Of a stretch of 64,000 nt of DNA, positions 1 to 7,595 are shown in pieces (within the stretch, counting starts at the first letter, position 1; each line of letters opens with the position of its first letter). A model generated the notes under the pieces. The model saw only the letters and a program-made list of their open reading frames with translations, was not told the origin of the DNA and searched no databases. A program made the translations under genes and the position numbers. Source of the stretch: Spirochaetae bacterium HGW-Spirochaetae-1 (lineage in GTDB: Bacteria > Spirochaetota > UBA4802 > UBA5550); the NCBI GenBank assembly GCA_002839375.1, contig PGXY01000007.1:310001-374000 (forward strand), written 5' to 3'.

Positions 1-1
1 T

Positions 2-1297
2 GCCTGCCCCACCTGCGGTTCCTGTTCCGGCATGTTTACGGCCAATTCCATGAACTGCCTCACCGAGGCCCTGGGCATGGCCCTTCCCGGCAACGGCACC
101 GTGGTAGCCACGCATAAAACCAGGAAGTTGCTGTTCGAGGAAGCTGCCCGCCACATTGTAGAAATGACAAAGCAGTATTACGACAGGGGCGATGATTCCG
201 TTCTGCCCCGGTCCATCGCCACTCGGCAGGCATTCCTCAATGCAATGTCCCTTGATATAGCCATGGGCGGATCAACCAATACGGTTCTCCATCTGCTCGC
301 CATTGCCGATGCCGGAGAGGTCGCCTTCAGCATGAAGGATATCGATACCCTCTCCCGCAAAATTCCCAACCTGTGCAAGGTGGCCCCCAGCTCCCATTAT
401 CACGTCGAAGATGTCAACCGTGCAGGAGGCATCATGTCCATCATGGGCGAGCTGGACCGCCAGGGCCTCATTGATAAATCAGTAAAAAGAGTGGATTCAC
501 CGAACCTTGGCGCGACCCTGGACCGGTACGATATAATGAGAAGCACCGTCACCAATGAGGCTGTCAGCATCTTCAAAAGCGGACCGGCACACGCCGGGCG
601 CAACCTTGTCATGGGGTCCCAGGAAACCATGTACGGTGAACTTGACAGAGACCGTTCAGCCGGCTGCATACGCGACCGTGAACACTGCTACAGTCCCGAT
701 GGCGGTCTCGCCGTGCTCTTCGGCAATCTGGCCCAGAACGGCTCTATTGTCAAAACGGCCGGGGTTGACCCATCCATTTATAAATTCAGCGGTCCTGCAC
801 GCGTTTTCTTCTCCCAGGAGGCAGCCGTTGATGCAATCATCGCCGGAGAAATCAAGGCGGGGGATGTGATGGTTATTCGATATGAAGGTCCCAAAGGCGG
901 TCCCGGCATGCAGGAGATGCTTTATCCCACTTCGTACATCAACTCCATGGGTCTGGGAAAATCCTGCGCTCTCATAACCGACGGTCGTTTCTCGGGCGGT
1001 ACGGCAGGTCTGTCCATCGGCCATGTTTCGCCCGAGGCTGCATCGGGAGGAAATATCGGCCTTGTTGAAAATGGCGATTTGATAGATATCGATATACCGG
1101 CCCGATCATTGAATGTGCGCGTCAGTGATTCCGATCTTGAAAAACGGCGGCAGAAGGAACTGGCCAGAGGGGAAAAGGCCTTTGCTCCCACAGGAAGGGA
1201 CAGAAAGGTGTCCAGGGCCTTACAGGCCTATTCGCTGCTGGTATCTTCGGCTGACCGTGGAGCGGTACGTATCATACCCGATTCCTGCGAAGAATAG
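2..1297 (+). CDS. ilvD: Dihydroxy-acid dehydratase, 3' part (5' end outside window)
   Basis: Dehydrates 2,3-dihydroxy-acids to 2-keto acids in valine, isoleucine and leucine synthesis, using an Fe-S cluster and Mg2+. The reading frame is open from base 2 and begins with [20 protein letters not shown], the conserved Fe-S cysteine segment of the IlvD family; the motifs GGSTNT and GRFSGG follow. About 431 residues are present, so roughly the first 185 of a typical 616-residue enzyme lie upstream of the window. The sister enzyme Edd (phosphogluconate dehydratase) is less likely, because the segment matches IlvD closely. The gene ends in a GC hairpin. Confidence 0.95.
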   Translation, partial: ACPTCGSCSGMFTANSMNCLTEALGMALPGNGTVVATHKTRKLLFEEAARHIVEMTKQYYDRGDDSVLPRSIATRQAFLNAMSLDIAMGGSTNTVLHLLAIADAGEVAFSMKDIDTLSRKIPNLCKVAPSSHYHVEDVNRAGGIMSIMGELDRQGLIDKSVKRVDSPNLGATLDRYDIMRSTVTNEAVSIFKSGPAHAGRNLVMGSQETMYGELDRDRSAGCIRDREHCYSPDGGLAVLFGNLAQNGSIVKTAGVDPSIYKFSGPARVFFSQEAAVDAIIAGEIKAGDVMVIRYEGPKGGPGMQEMLYPTSYINSMGLGKSCALITDGRFSGGTAGLSIGHVSPEAASGGNIGLVENGDLIDIDIPARSLNVRVSDSDLEKRRQKELARGEKAFAPTGRDRKVSRALQAYSLLVSSADRGAVRIIPDSCEE

Positions 1298-1318
1298 GCA
1301 GGGGCTCTGACCCCTGCC
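1297..1318 (+). terminator. GC hairpin after ilvD
   Basis: A perfect 8-bp stem (GGCAGGGG / CCCCTGCC) with a six-base loop starts on the last base of the ilvD stop codon. There is no T-run directly behind it, so it is an imperfect intrinsic terminator or a 3'-end-stabilising hairpin. The next gene is convergent. Confidence 0.45.
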
Positions 1319-1336
1319 CCGCGGACACCATTCTTT

Positions 1337-2143
1337 TCAGGGCCAGGGAACCCAGTCACCCCAGTTTTCATGGTATTCCTTCAAGGCGGGAATGCGCTCG
1401 ATATTTCCGGCAATAAAATCCCTGGCCTGACGTACAATGTCCTGCTCCCTGTTGATGGTCATCTCACCCAGTAAGACCCGGGTCCTGAGAAAAACAAAAT
1501 ATGTATCCAGGACGTCGTGGATGCAGTAATTATTGATTTCCCGAAGCTTCCCTTCGAGAAACATGTCGAAGACCTCGCTCCCCTTGGTAGACATCTTGCC
1601 GGGTTTACCGAGAATCTTTGCCAGGAGGTTCAACCCACCATTCATTCGGATAGCATTGTAGTTCGAAAGCCAGTCCTGCAGGTCGATATGTTTCGTGCCA
1701 AACCTGTTCCTGCCTGCAAATTTATCCTTAAAATGACGCTTTGCCGTATATCCGTACCGATAAGCCATGAGTTCCAGGAGAGGAATATCAAATCCCCTGC
1801 CGTTGAATGTCACCATTGAGGCGTGGTTATAGAGATCCTCTATGCCCAGCCAAAAGAGACGCACCATTTCCGCTGCACGAAATTTTGGTTCATCGAGACA
1901 GACCACGTCCTGGAGAGTAAAATCTTCCCTTACTTTCGCGATACAGATGGAAACAGGATACTGATATGTCACCGGTATAAAGTCCGATGTGCCGTTGTTC
2001 TGATCGAGAATCTCCTGCTGGTATTTCCTGATCACAGCCGTGTCATCAAGGTCTTCTTCGGGATACCTGGTCATTTTAATAAGCCTGGAATCGGGGACTG
2101 TTTCGACATCGAATACCAGGTACTGCGTCTCTTTATAATTCAT
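1337..2143 (-). CDS. PolB-type 3'-5' exonuclease domain protein
   Basis: Stand-alone DnaQ-like exonuclease of the family related to the proofreading domain of DNA polymerase B (DNA_pol_B_exo2 type). The N-terminal YLVFDVETVPD is the Exo I DxE motif, TFNGRGFDIPLL is Exo II with its Asp, and NYCIHDVLDTYFVF near residue 215 is Exo III with YxxxD-like spacing. At about 268 residues it is a complete single-domain enzyme; no polymerase domain follows. The ATG at 2143 is preferred to the TTG at 2146, because AAAGGA sits 7 bases upstream of the ATG. Its substrate in the cell is not known from sequence. Confidence 0.8.
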   Translation of the reverse strand: MNYKETQYLVFDVETVPDSRLIKMTRYPEEDLDDTAVIRKYQQEILDQNNGTSDFIPVTYQYPVSICIAKVREDFTLQDVVCLDEPKFRAAEMVRLFWLGIEDLYNHASMVTFNGRGFDIPLLELMAYRYGYTAKRHFKDKFAGRNRFGTKHIDLQDWLSNYNAIRMNGGLNLLAKILGKPGKMSTKGSEVFDMFLEGKLREINNYCIHDVLDTYFVFLRTRVLLGEMTINREQDIVRQARDFIAGNIERIPALKEYHENWGDWVPWP

Positions 2144-2202
2144 CAATTCGTCCTTTAATAATTTTTAATAATCATGGATATTCCCACATGGGGACTGCAA
2201 AT

Positions 2203-2238
2203 AAAAAAAGCATGTTGTCTCAACAGCAACATGCTTTT
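2203..2238 (-). terminator. Intrinsic terminator of the HEAT-repeat gene
   Basis: A 12-bp perfect stem (2206-2217 / 2227-2238) with a 9-base loop. On the minus strand it is followed by a T-run (A-run at 2203-2209 on plus). It lies just past the 3' end of the gene at 2267-2716 and separates it from the exonuclease gene. Confidence 0.8.
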
Positions 2239-2266
2239 GCATTTTTATACGGGAAAGACCGGTCAG

Positions 2267-2716
2267 CTATTTTCCCCGGGCTTTTTCTTCCATTTTAACG
2301 AGGAAATCCTTTATAAATGGATCATTTTCCTTTTCCTTTGCTTCCTTCCATGCTTCGAGGGATTTTTTTGAACCAATCCTTACTGTTGCCAGAACAGCCG
2401 CATAACGGACTTCAGCGCTTTCGTCGGTTAACAGTCTTTTATTGAGAGCGTCAACGGCATCTTCCTTGCCAATATAGCCAAGAGCCATTACGGCATGAAG
2501 GCGTACGGCTTCACGACTATCGGTGCATAAGGCCGTTAGACTTGATATAGCTCCCTTCTCTTTTTCTTTTCCGCACCAGTCAGCTGCCGCTACAATAACA
2601 GCCTCGTCTTTAGCCGGATCCAGGTCTGCGATATACTGCTTAGCGCTCTTATCCGCCGAATAAAGAAGCGTTGACATAAGCATGACACTCATAATAGCAA
2701 TAAAGAATTTTTTCAT
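2267..2716 (-). CDS. Exported HEAT-repeat protein
   Basis: About 149 residues. The N-terminus (MKKFFIAIMSVMLMSTLLYSA) is a signal peptide with likely cleavage after LYSA. The rest forms two to three HEAT/PBS-lyase-like helical repeats (AVRLHAVMALGYIGKEDAV, then AEVRYAAVLATVRIGSKKSL). Such repeats are binding scaffolds; no catalytic motif is seen. The start at 2716 is chosen because GGAGAG lies 6 bases upstream; the ATG 12 bases earlier sits inside that ribosome binding site. It is monocistronic, with its own promoter and terminator. Role unknown. Confidence 0.75.
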   Translation of the reverse strand: MKKFFIAIMSVMLMSTLLYSADKSAKQYIADLDPAKDEAVIVAAADWCGKEKEKGAISSLTALCTDSREAVRLHAVMALGYIGKEDAVDALNKRLLTDESAEVRYAAVLATVRIGSKKSLEAWKEAKEKENDPFIKDFLVKMEEKARGK

Positions 2717-2763
2717 ATTTCTCTCCATGATAGGTTTTTGCCGTAGATATATAATTCCCGGTA

Positions 2764-2792
2764 AATATAGTAACAGTTGCTGTTTATGTCAA
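2764..2792 (-). promoter_or_regulatory. Sigma-70-type promoter of the HEAT-repeat gene
   Basis: On the minus strand, TTGACA (2792-2787), a 17-base spacer and TATATT (2769-2764). The predicted start lies about 40 bases before the ATG at 2716. Confidence 0.7.
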
Positions 2793-3017
2793 TAATTTTA
2801 TGTCCAATTATGGTGCCGTGTGCCCCTGATTATCCCTGTTTTTTACTTTACTGAAATTAAAAATTGTTTACAATCCCTTTTTAAATTAAAATATTGACGC
2901 TGTGAATATTTTAAGATGAGCATATTCGGAACCATCGTTATCATCCTATTATTTCATTGGATTTTCGCAGACAAGATATATATATTGACCTCAAAGCAAT
3001 TCATTATTTTTTGATTC
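2793..3017. other. AT-rich intergenic stretch before rpsA
   Basis: The 2717-3075 gap between the divergent HEAT and S1 genes holds the two promoters listed separately. A weak second candidate (TTTACA at 2867, AATATT at 2890) lies between them. No open frame with a ribosome binding site and no structured RNA was recognised. Confidence 0.4.
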
Positions 3018-3045
3018 TTTACATATTAAGAACATCACGTACACT
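3018..3045 (+). promoter_or_regulatory. Possible promoter of the S1 gene
   Basis: TTTACA (3018-3023), a 16-base spacer and TACACT (3040-3045), giving a leader of about 25 bases. The match is moderate and other AT-rich candidates exist upstream. Confidence 0.35.
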
Positions 3046-3075
3046 ATCATTTTAATAGGCTAAAAGGATACTTCA

Positions 3076-4524
3076 ATGACCGAGAACAATGAACAATATA
3101 ATGATCTATCGCAGGAAGATTTCGAGAAGATGCTGGAACAATCCCTGAACGTTTCCGATAATTTTATTCCCGGCGACAGTGTGACAGGCACGATTGTGAG
3201 CATTTCGGATGAATTCGCTTTTATTGATATTAATGGAAAAAGTGAAGCCATAATGGAAACCAGGGAGCTCATGGATGATAAAGGCGAGCTTATTCATAAA
3301 AAGGGAGACAGGATCAACGCCTTCGTTGTATCGCTCCAGGGTGGTGAAATCCGCCTCACCTCGAGACTCGGAAAAGGTGCCGTCAACTCAGACCTGCTGG
3401 AAATAGCCTATAAGAATTCATACCCCGTTGAGGGAAAAGTGACAGGAACGACAAAGGGCGGTTATACCGTCTCTGTTTCCGATACCAACTGCTTCTGCCC
3501 CTTTTCCCAGATCGACCTCAAGGCCTCGGAGAATAATGCAGAGTATATTGACAAGACTTTCCCCTTCAAAATAATTCAGTACAGCGAGCGGGGACGGAAT
3601 ATCGTCCTGTCACGAAGGGCTCTCCAGGAGGAAAAGCGCAGAGAGAACGAGGCCCTGCTGAAAGACTCGCTGCAGATCGGTGACATGGTAACAGGAACCG
3701 TTATTTCACTTCAGAATTTCGGAATATTCGTTGATATAGGAGGTGTCGAGGCGCTGGTTCCAAAATCGGAAATATCCCGAAGCAGGACATCAGAAATCAG
3801 CGCATTCGCCTCCGGGCAGACGGTAACCGCGAAAGTCATCGACCTTGACTGGGACGGAAACCGCATAACATTGAGCATAAAACAAACCTTGCCCGAGCCG
3901 TGGGATGGAATCGACAGGTACAGCGAGAATGATAATCTTAACGGCAGGATCATGAAAATAATAAAAAGCGGGGCTTTCGTTGAACTGGAACCTGGACTTG
4001 AGGGCTTCATTCACGTTTCAAAAATGAGTTACACAAAACAGGTGAAATCTCCTGAAGAAGCGGTCAAAACAGGTGATCTGGTACAGGTAAAAATCATCAG
4101 CATTAACAAGGATGAAAAAAGAATAGGTCTTCAGCTTATAACGGGTGAAGCAGATCCCTGGCAGCTTCCCGAAAACGAATTTACCGGCAAGACCCATATT
4201 GGTATAATCGAGTTTGTCAAGGGAAACGGTGCCAACGTCAGGCTGGAAAACGGCATGCTGGGCTACATACCCAGGGATAAACTGGCAGCCAGGCAGACGG
4301 ATATACAGAAGGATTTCCCCGTTGGTTCGGAAATAAAAGTTGTTGTCGAGGAATTTGACAGGAACAATAAAAAGCTTATTCTCAGTGCTATCGGGGCACT
4401 GAGAAAGGAAGAACTGATTGAGCTGCAGGAATATCAAAAAAACAATGCTCCCCAGGGAGGATCAAGTCTGGGTAATCTCTTTAAGGATAAGTTTGATGAT
4501 CTCCAGAAAAAGATCAATAAATAG
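3076..4524 (+). CDS. rpsA: 30S ribosomal protein S1
   Basis: RNA-binding protein that helps the 30S subunit engage mRNA. Its 482 residues contain five S1/OB repeats at about 33-97, 116-181, 201-270, 288-355 and 371-440; the third (GTVISLQNFGIFVDIGGVEA) is the most canonical. E. coli S1 has six repeats in 557 residues, so this is a shorter form. The second repeat is divergent (CFCPFSQIDL) but aligns in position. AAAGGA lies 7 bases before the ATG. A small gene follows after 3 bases. A non-ribosomal S1-repeat RNA-binding protein cannot be fully excluded. Confidence 0.85.
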   Translation: MTENNEQYNDLSQEDFEKMLEQSLNVSDNFIPGDSVTGTIVSISDEFAFIDINGKSEAIMETRELMDDKGELIHKKGDRINAFVVSLQGGEIRLTSRLGKGAVNSDLLEIAYKNSYPVEGKVTGTTKGGYTVSVSDTNCFCPFSQIDLKASENNAEYIDKTFPFKIIQYSERGRNIVLSRRALQEEKRRENEALLKDSLQIGDMVTGTVISLQNFGIFVDIGGVEALVPKSEISRSRTSEISAFASGQTVTAKVIDLDWDGNRITLSIKQTLPEPWDGIDRYSENDNLNGRIMKIIKSGAFVELEPGLEGFIHVSKMSYTKQVKSPEEAVKTGDLVQVKIISINKDEKRIGLQLITGEADPWQLPENEFTGKTHIGIIEFVKGNGANVRLENGMLGYIPRDKLAARQTDIQKDFPVGSEIKVVVEEFDRNNKKLILSAIGALRKEELIELQEYQKNNAPQGGSSLGNLFKDKFDDLQKKINK

Positions 4525-4527
4525 CCT

Positions 4528-4869
4528 ATGATCAGATTAAAAAGCGGAGTTACCATTCCCTATAACAAGGATTTTGATTTCTTTTTCAAAAACCTGCTGG
4601 ATGGAATAATAGATGAATCACGAAAAATAGTGGATAACTCTGCAACTCCTGAAGATACGATGGAAGGCCTTAACGAGGTTTTCCTGAAAGAAATGATGGA
4701 TAACTGCATCTTCGTCACCCATCAGTTATTCGAACTTGCCAAAGAATATGAGGAAATGTCAAAATTTATGGTTTCGGGTTTTATTTTCAACAGTCTTCTG
4801 CTAGTAATTCAGACAAATAAAGTCCTGAGCGATGAAGCCGAGGAGGATAACGGCGAGACCATCCATTGA
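4528..4869 (+). CDS. Hypothetical protein downstream of S1
   Basis: 113 residues, not recognised. Acidic and mostly helical by composition, with a hydrophobic stretch near 80-97 (FMVSGFIFNSLLLVIQ) that is short for a membrane segment and may be a buried helix. It starts 3 bases after the rpsA stop with no clear ribosome binding site of its own, which points to translational coupling with rpsA. It converges on the ParB-like gene. Confidence 0.6.
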   Translation: MIRLKSGVTIPYNKDFDFFFKNLLDGIIDESRKIVDNSATPEDTMEGLNEVFLKEMMDNCIFVTHQLFELAKEYEEMSKFMVSGFIFNSLLLVIQTNKVLSDEAEEDNGETIH

Positions 4870-4882
4870 TCAGTCATACTGA

Positions 4883-5827
4883 CTATAAAAACCGAAGCAG
4901 TTTATCAAAAGAATCCTGGTCTATTTTTTGCATTTTCTTTTTAATATCAGCATATGTTTCGTCCCTCCGTATTTTCAGGACAACGCTTATTGCATCGCCC
5001 TCAAAGAACTCCGGGAACTTTATTTCCAGATCTTGCCCCTTCATGGAATCAAGCAGTACTTCCACATCGGCCCATAAAGACGCATACTCGGGATACCTTA
5101 TCCTATGCAGCGCCTCGAGTATATAATTTTCAGAACCGCGGGGGTCATCAATTAAAGTGGGATTTATCTTTTCCATCCATGCCACAGTACCATCACGCCG
5201 ATAGATATCCTGGATCATTTCAACGGCCTTTTTGAAAACATTCACCCGCAGCTGTACATGGCAAAGCCACTGCGCCATTATACCCTGCGCTTGCTCTGGC
5301 AGCCGTAGAAAATATTTTATTATTTTAAAGGATAAATCACGCGCATCAAAATATTCTCTCACGACCTGTGGAAGCCGGAACACGCCTTGAATATCCGGGG
5401 AGGTGCTGATAAAATCACGGGGAATGCCCAATCCTGCAGTTCCCGTATGAAGGCATTCCGTCATGGAAGCATTAAAATAATCTTTCATCACAAACAATAC
5501 CTTCATTTTCCCCGCAGGGCCCAGTTCATTATGATATGACTTTACTACTGCATTGGCTATGAATTCCTGTAACTCTATCCTATCCGACACATGGGCCTCT
5601 ACACGATCAATGCCGGCAAGAGAGGCGGCCTTCAGACGGTTGAATCCATCAATGATGCGGCATTCACCGCTCCCTGTCTTTAATAATACCGGCGACTGTA
5701 ATATCCCGTACTCCCGAACTGAACGCAGGAGGTCGTCACTGACCGCATTTCTGCTGATCCTGAAATACTCATCGGATACATTAATATCCTTTATCATTAG
5801 GGTCGACAATGATCTTCTGTTATGCAT
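4883..5827 (-). CDS. ParB-like N-terminal domain protein
   Basis: About 314 residues, last gene of the leftward seven-gene group. The N-terminal part carries the ParB/Srx fold: SDDLLRSVREYGILQSPVLL, then CRIIDGFNRLKAA, which corresponds to the ParB GxxRxxA (Box II) motif with F-N-R in place of E-R. The rest is helical and unrecognised; no obvious helix-turn-helix or CTPase GERR motif is seen, so it is probably not a chromosome-partition ParB. The ATG at 5827 has GGAA 7 bases upstream; an in-frame ATG at 5848 is possible. It lies 39 bases from the upstream TPR gene. Function unknown. Confidence 0.7.
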   Translation of the reverse strand: MHNRRSLSTLMIKDINVSDEYFRISRNAVSDDLLRSVREYGILQSPVLLKTGSGECRIIDGFNRLKAASLAGIDRVEAHVSDRIELQEFIANAVVKSYHNELGPAGKMKVLFVMKDYFNASMTECLHTGTAGLGIPRDFISTSPDIQGVFRLPQVVREYFDARDLSFKIIKYFLRLPEQAQGIMAQWLCHVQLRVNVFKKAVEMIQDIYRRDGTVAWMEKINPTLIDDPRGSENYILEALHRIRYPEYASLWADVEVLLDSMKGQDLEIKFPEFFEGDAISVVLKIRRDETYADIKKKMQKIDQDSFDKLLRFL

Positions 5828-5866
5828 AGGGTGTTTCCATTGCAGCATTACCGGAAAATTAGAATA

Positions 5867-7510
5867 TTAGATCAGACCTTCCAGGAGGCTTCCCACCTGA
5901 TCGGGATATATAACGGTTATCTTGGAAAGCCGGTTCAGCGTACCCTCAGCTGCGGGGGTCAGGTTGCTGGTGGTGACAAAAAGCCCCTTCACTGCCTTGG
6001 CGTCATTTATCGCCTGGGCAAAATTCCGAAGCGGTATCTCGCCTACATTTGTTCCCTTCCACCGCCGGACCCAAACAAGAACCTTCTTGCCGTCCTCATT
6101 GGAATGAACCATAAAATCCACACCATCGGCTTCCCTGTAGGTGAGAAGAATCTCATCAACAGTATATCCCAGCTTCTGAATCATTCTGCTTGCAATGATT
6201 CTGAATTTTTCCGTATCGGTTTCGCAGAGTACATCCATCCTTTCCGTATCATCATAGGACATATCATCACGAGAAGCACCCTGTTTTGACGATTTTGTTT
6301 CCGAAACTCTCGCCCTGACGATAATACTTTTAAGGTCAAAACGTTTCCCGCTTTTGAGCCCGCATATATTCCAGATAAAATTCTCCGGGAATGCATCCTT
6401 GATCCAGTCATCTATATAATTCATCACTGAATCATATAACGGCTCTGTTTTTTTTCTCGGATCTACATCCATCTCTTTCCTCAGGAGGGTGGTAAGCTTC
6501 TGTACATCCTTATAATTTCTATCTAACTGATACAACTGGTTCCAATAATCATAGGCCTGCTGCGTTTTTTCAGCTCTTATAGATGCAAAACCCAGGTCAT
6601 ACAGGAGTACTGATACTTCATCGTCATGCTCGGATTTTCCTGCCATTTCCAGCAGCTCTTCAAAATATTTGATCCCATTTTCCGGTTTCCGCGCCTGCAC
6701 ATATAAAAATGCCAGGAGCCGTTTGGCAATAATTATAGCATTCTTATCCTTCGAGTTTTCCGCCACCGCCTTTGCGTAATTTATGGCCGTTGAAAAATCT
6801 TTTTTCCTCTGGAGAGTAAAAGCCATGGAAATATTGCCGATATCGGAAAGAGGTTCAATAATCAGCGCTTCCTTGAAATAGTATTCCGCATCGGTCGTCT
6901 TATGATTTTGATAGCTGGCCATTCCAGCGCCAAAATACATTTCAAAGCTTTTATCCTTTGTGCTTTTTAACAGCCGATCAAAACTCTTATAAGCCAGATC
7001 AAATACTTCCTGCCCCAGGGAAATAAAACCGACCTGGTACTGCGCCTCAATATCGCCGGGATAGGCACGGGCTATTTCATAATAGCAATTAAAGGCCTTT
7101 TCGGTTTCTTCCCGGCTGAGATACGCTTCAGCAAGCTGTCTCAGCACTTCGAATTTATCCACTTCATGACTGAATTTATTGATCTTTATAATCTCTTCGA
7201 AGTGCAAAACTCCCTGGTCTATCATCTTATTGGCGAAATACAGTTCTCCCAGCTTGTAATGAACGACAGAATTGGCAGGATTGCTTTCGAGCATCTTTTT
7301 ATATTCGACAACAGCCTCATCGAACATGTTCTGGTCAATAAAGCCCTGCGCCCTGTTCAAGGGATTCAAACGGGGTGCCAGGTAATAAATGTAATATACT
7401 ATGGCACCCAGAATAATAATTAATGTGACCAAAATGGGAAACAACATTATAGTATCGCTTAGTTTTTTATTTTCCGAACCGGAAATACTGCACAGCTTCT
7501 TAATCAGCAT
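5867..7510 (-). CDS. Membrane-anchored TPR protein with degraded Mrr-type C-terminal domain (paralog 1)
   Basis: About 547 residues. Order: one transmembrane helix at about 22-45 (MLFPILVTLIIILGAIVYYI), TPR repeats over about 55-340, then an Mrr-cat/restriction-endonuclease-like fold at about 437-549. The fold is recognisable from FRIIASRMIQKLGYTVDEI, GVDFMV and KGLFVTTSNLTPAAEGTL. The usual QxK of the PD-(D/E)XK core reads VLVWVRRWKG: the catalytic Lys is Arg and the Gln is Trp. Nuclease activity is therefore doubtful, and the domain may only bind. It is a clear paralog of the gene at 12643-13995. The ATG at 7510 or the TTG at 7516 could be the start; neither has a good ribosome binding site. 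Confidence 0.8.
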   Translation of the reverse strand: MLIKKLCSISGSENKKLSDTIMLFPILVTLIIILGAIVYYIYYLAPRLNPLNRAQGFIDQNMFDEAVVEYKKMLESNPANSVVHYKLGELYFANKMIDQGVLHFEEIIKINKFSHEVDKFEVLRQLAEAYLSREETEKAFNCYYEIARAYPGDIEAQYQVGFISLGQEVFDLAYKSFDRLLKSTKDKSFEMYFGAGMASYQNHKTTDAEYYFKEALIIEPLSDIGNISMAFTLQRKKDFSTAINYAKAVAENSKDKNAIIIAKRLLAFLYVQARKPENGIKYFEELLEMAGKSEHDDEVSVLLYDLGFASIRAEKTQQAYDYWNQLYQLDRNYKDVQKLTTLLRKEMDVDPRKKTEPLYDSVMNYIDDWIKDAFPENFIWNICGLKSGKRFDLKSIIVRARVSETKSSKQGASRDDMSYDDTERMDVLCETDTEKFRIIASRMIQKLGYTVDEILLTYREADGVDFMVHSNEDGKKVLVWVRRWKGTNVGEIPLRNFAQAINDAKAVKGLFVTTSNLTPAAEGTLNRLSKITVIYPDQVGSLLEGLI

Positions 7511-7595
7511 GGGCAAAATATCCGGGAAAGAATATGCCTGCTTATATTTTCGTCAAAAAGTGCGGTGAATTATTACGAAAAAACGAAGAGTAAAC

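Noticed and set aside
4870-4892. Terminator between the S1 partner gene and the ParB-like gene
   Set aside because: The only hairpin (AGTCA-TAC-TGACT) has five base pairs and a poor T-run.
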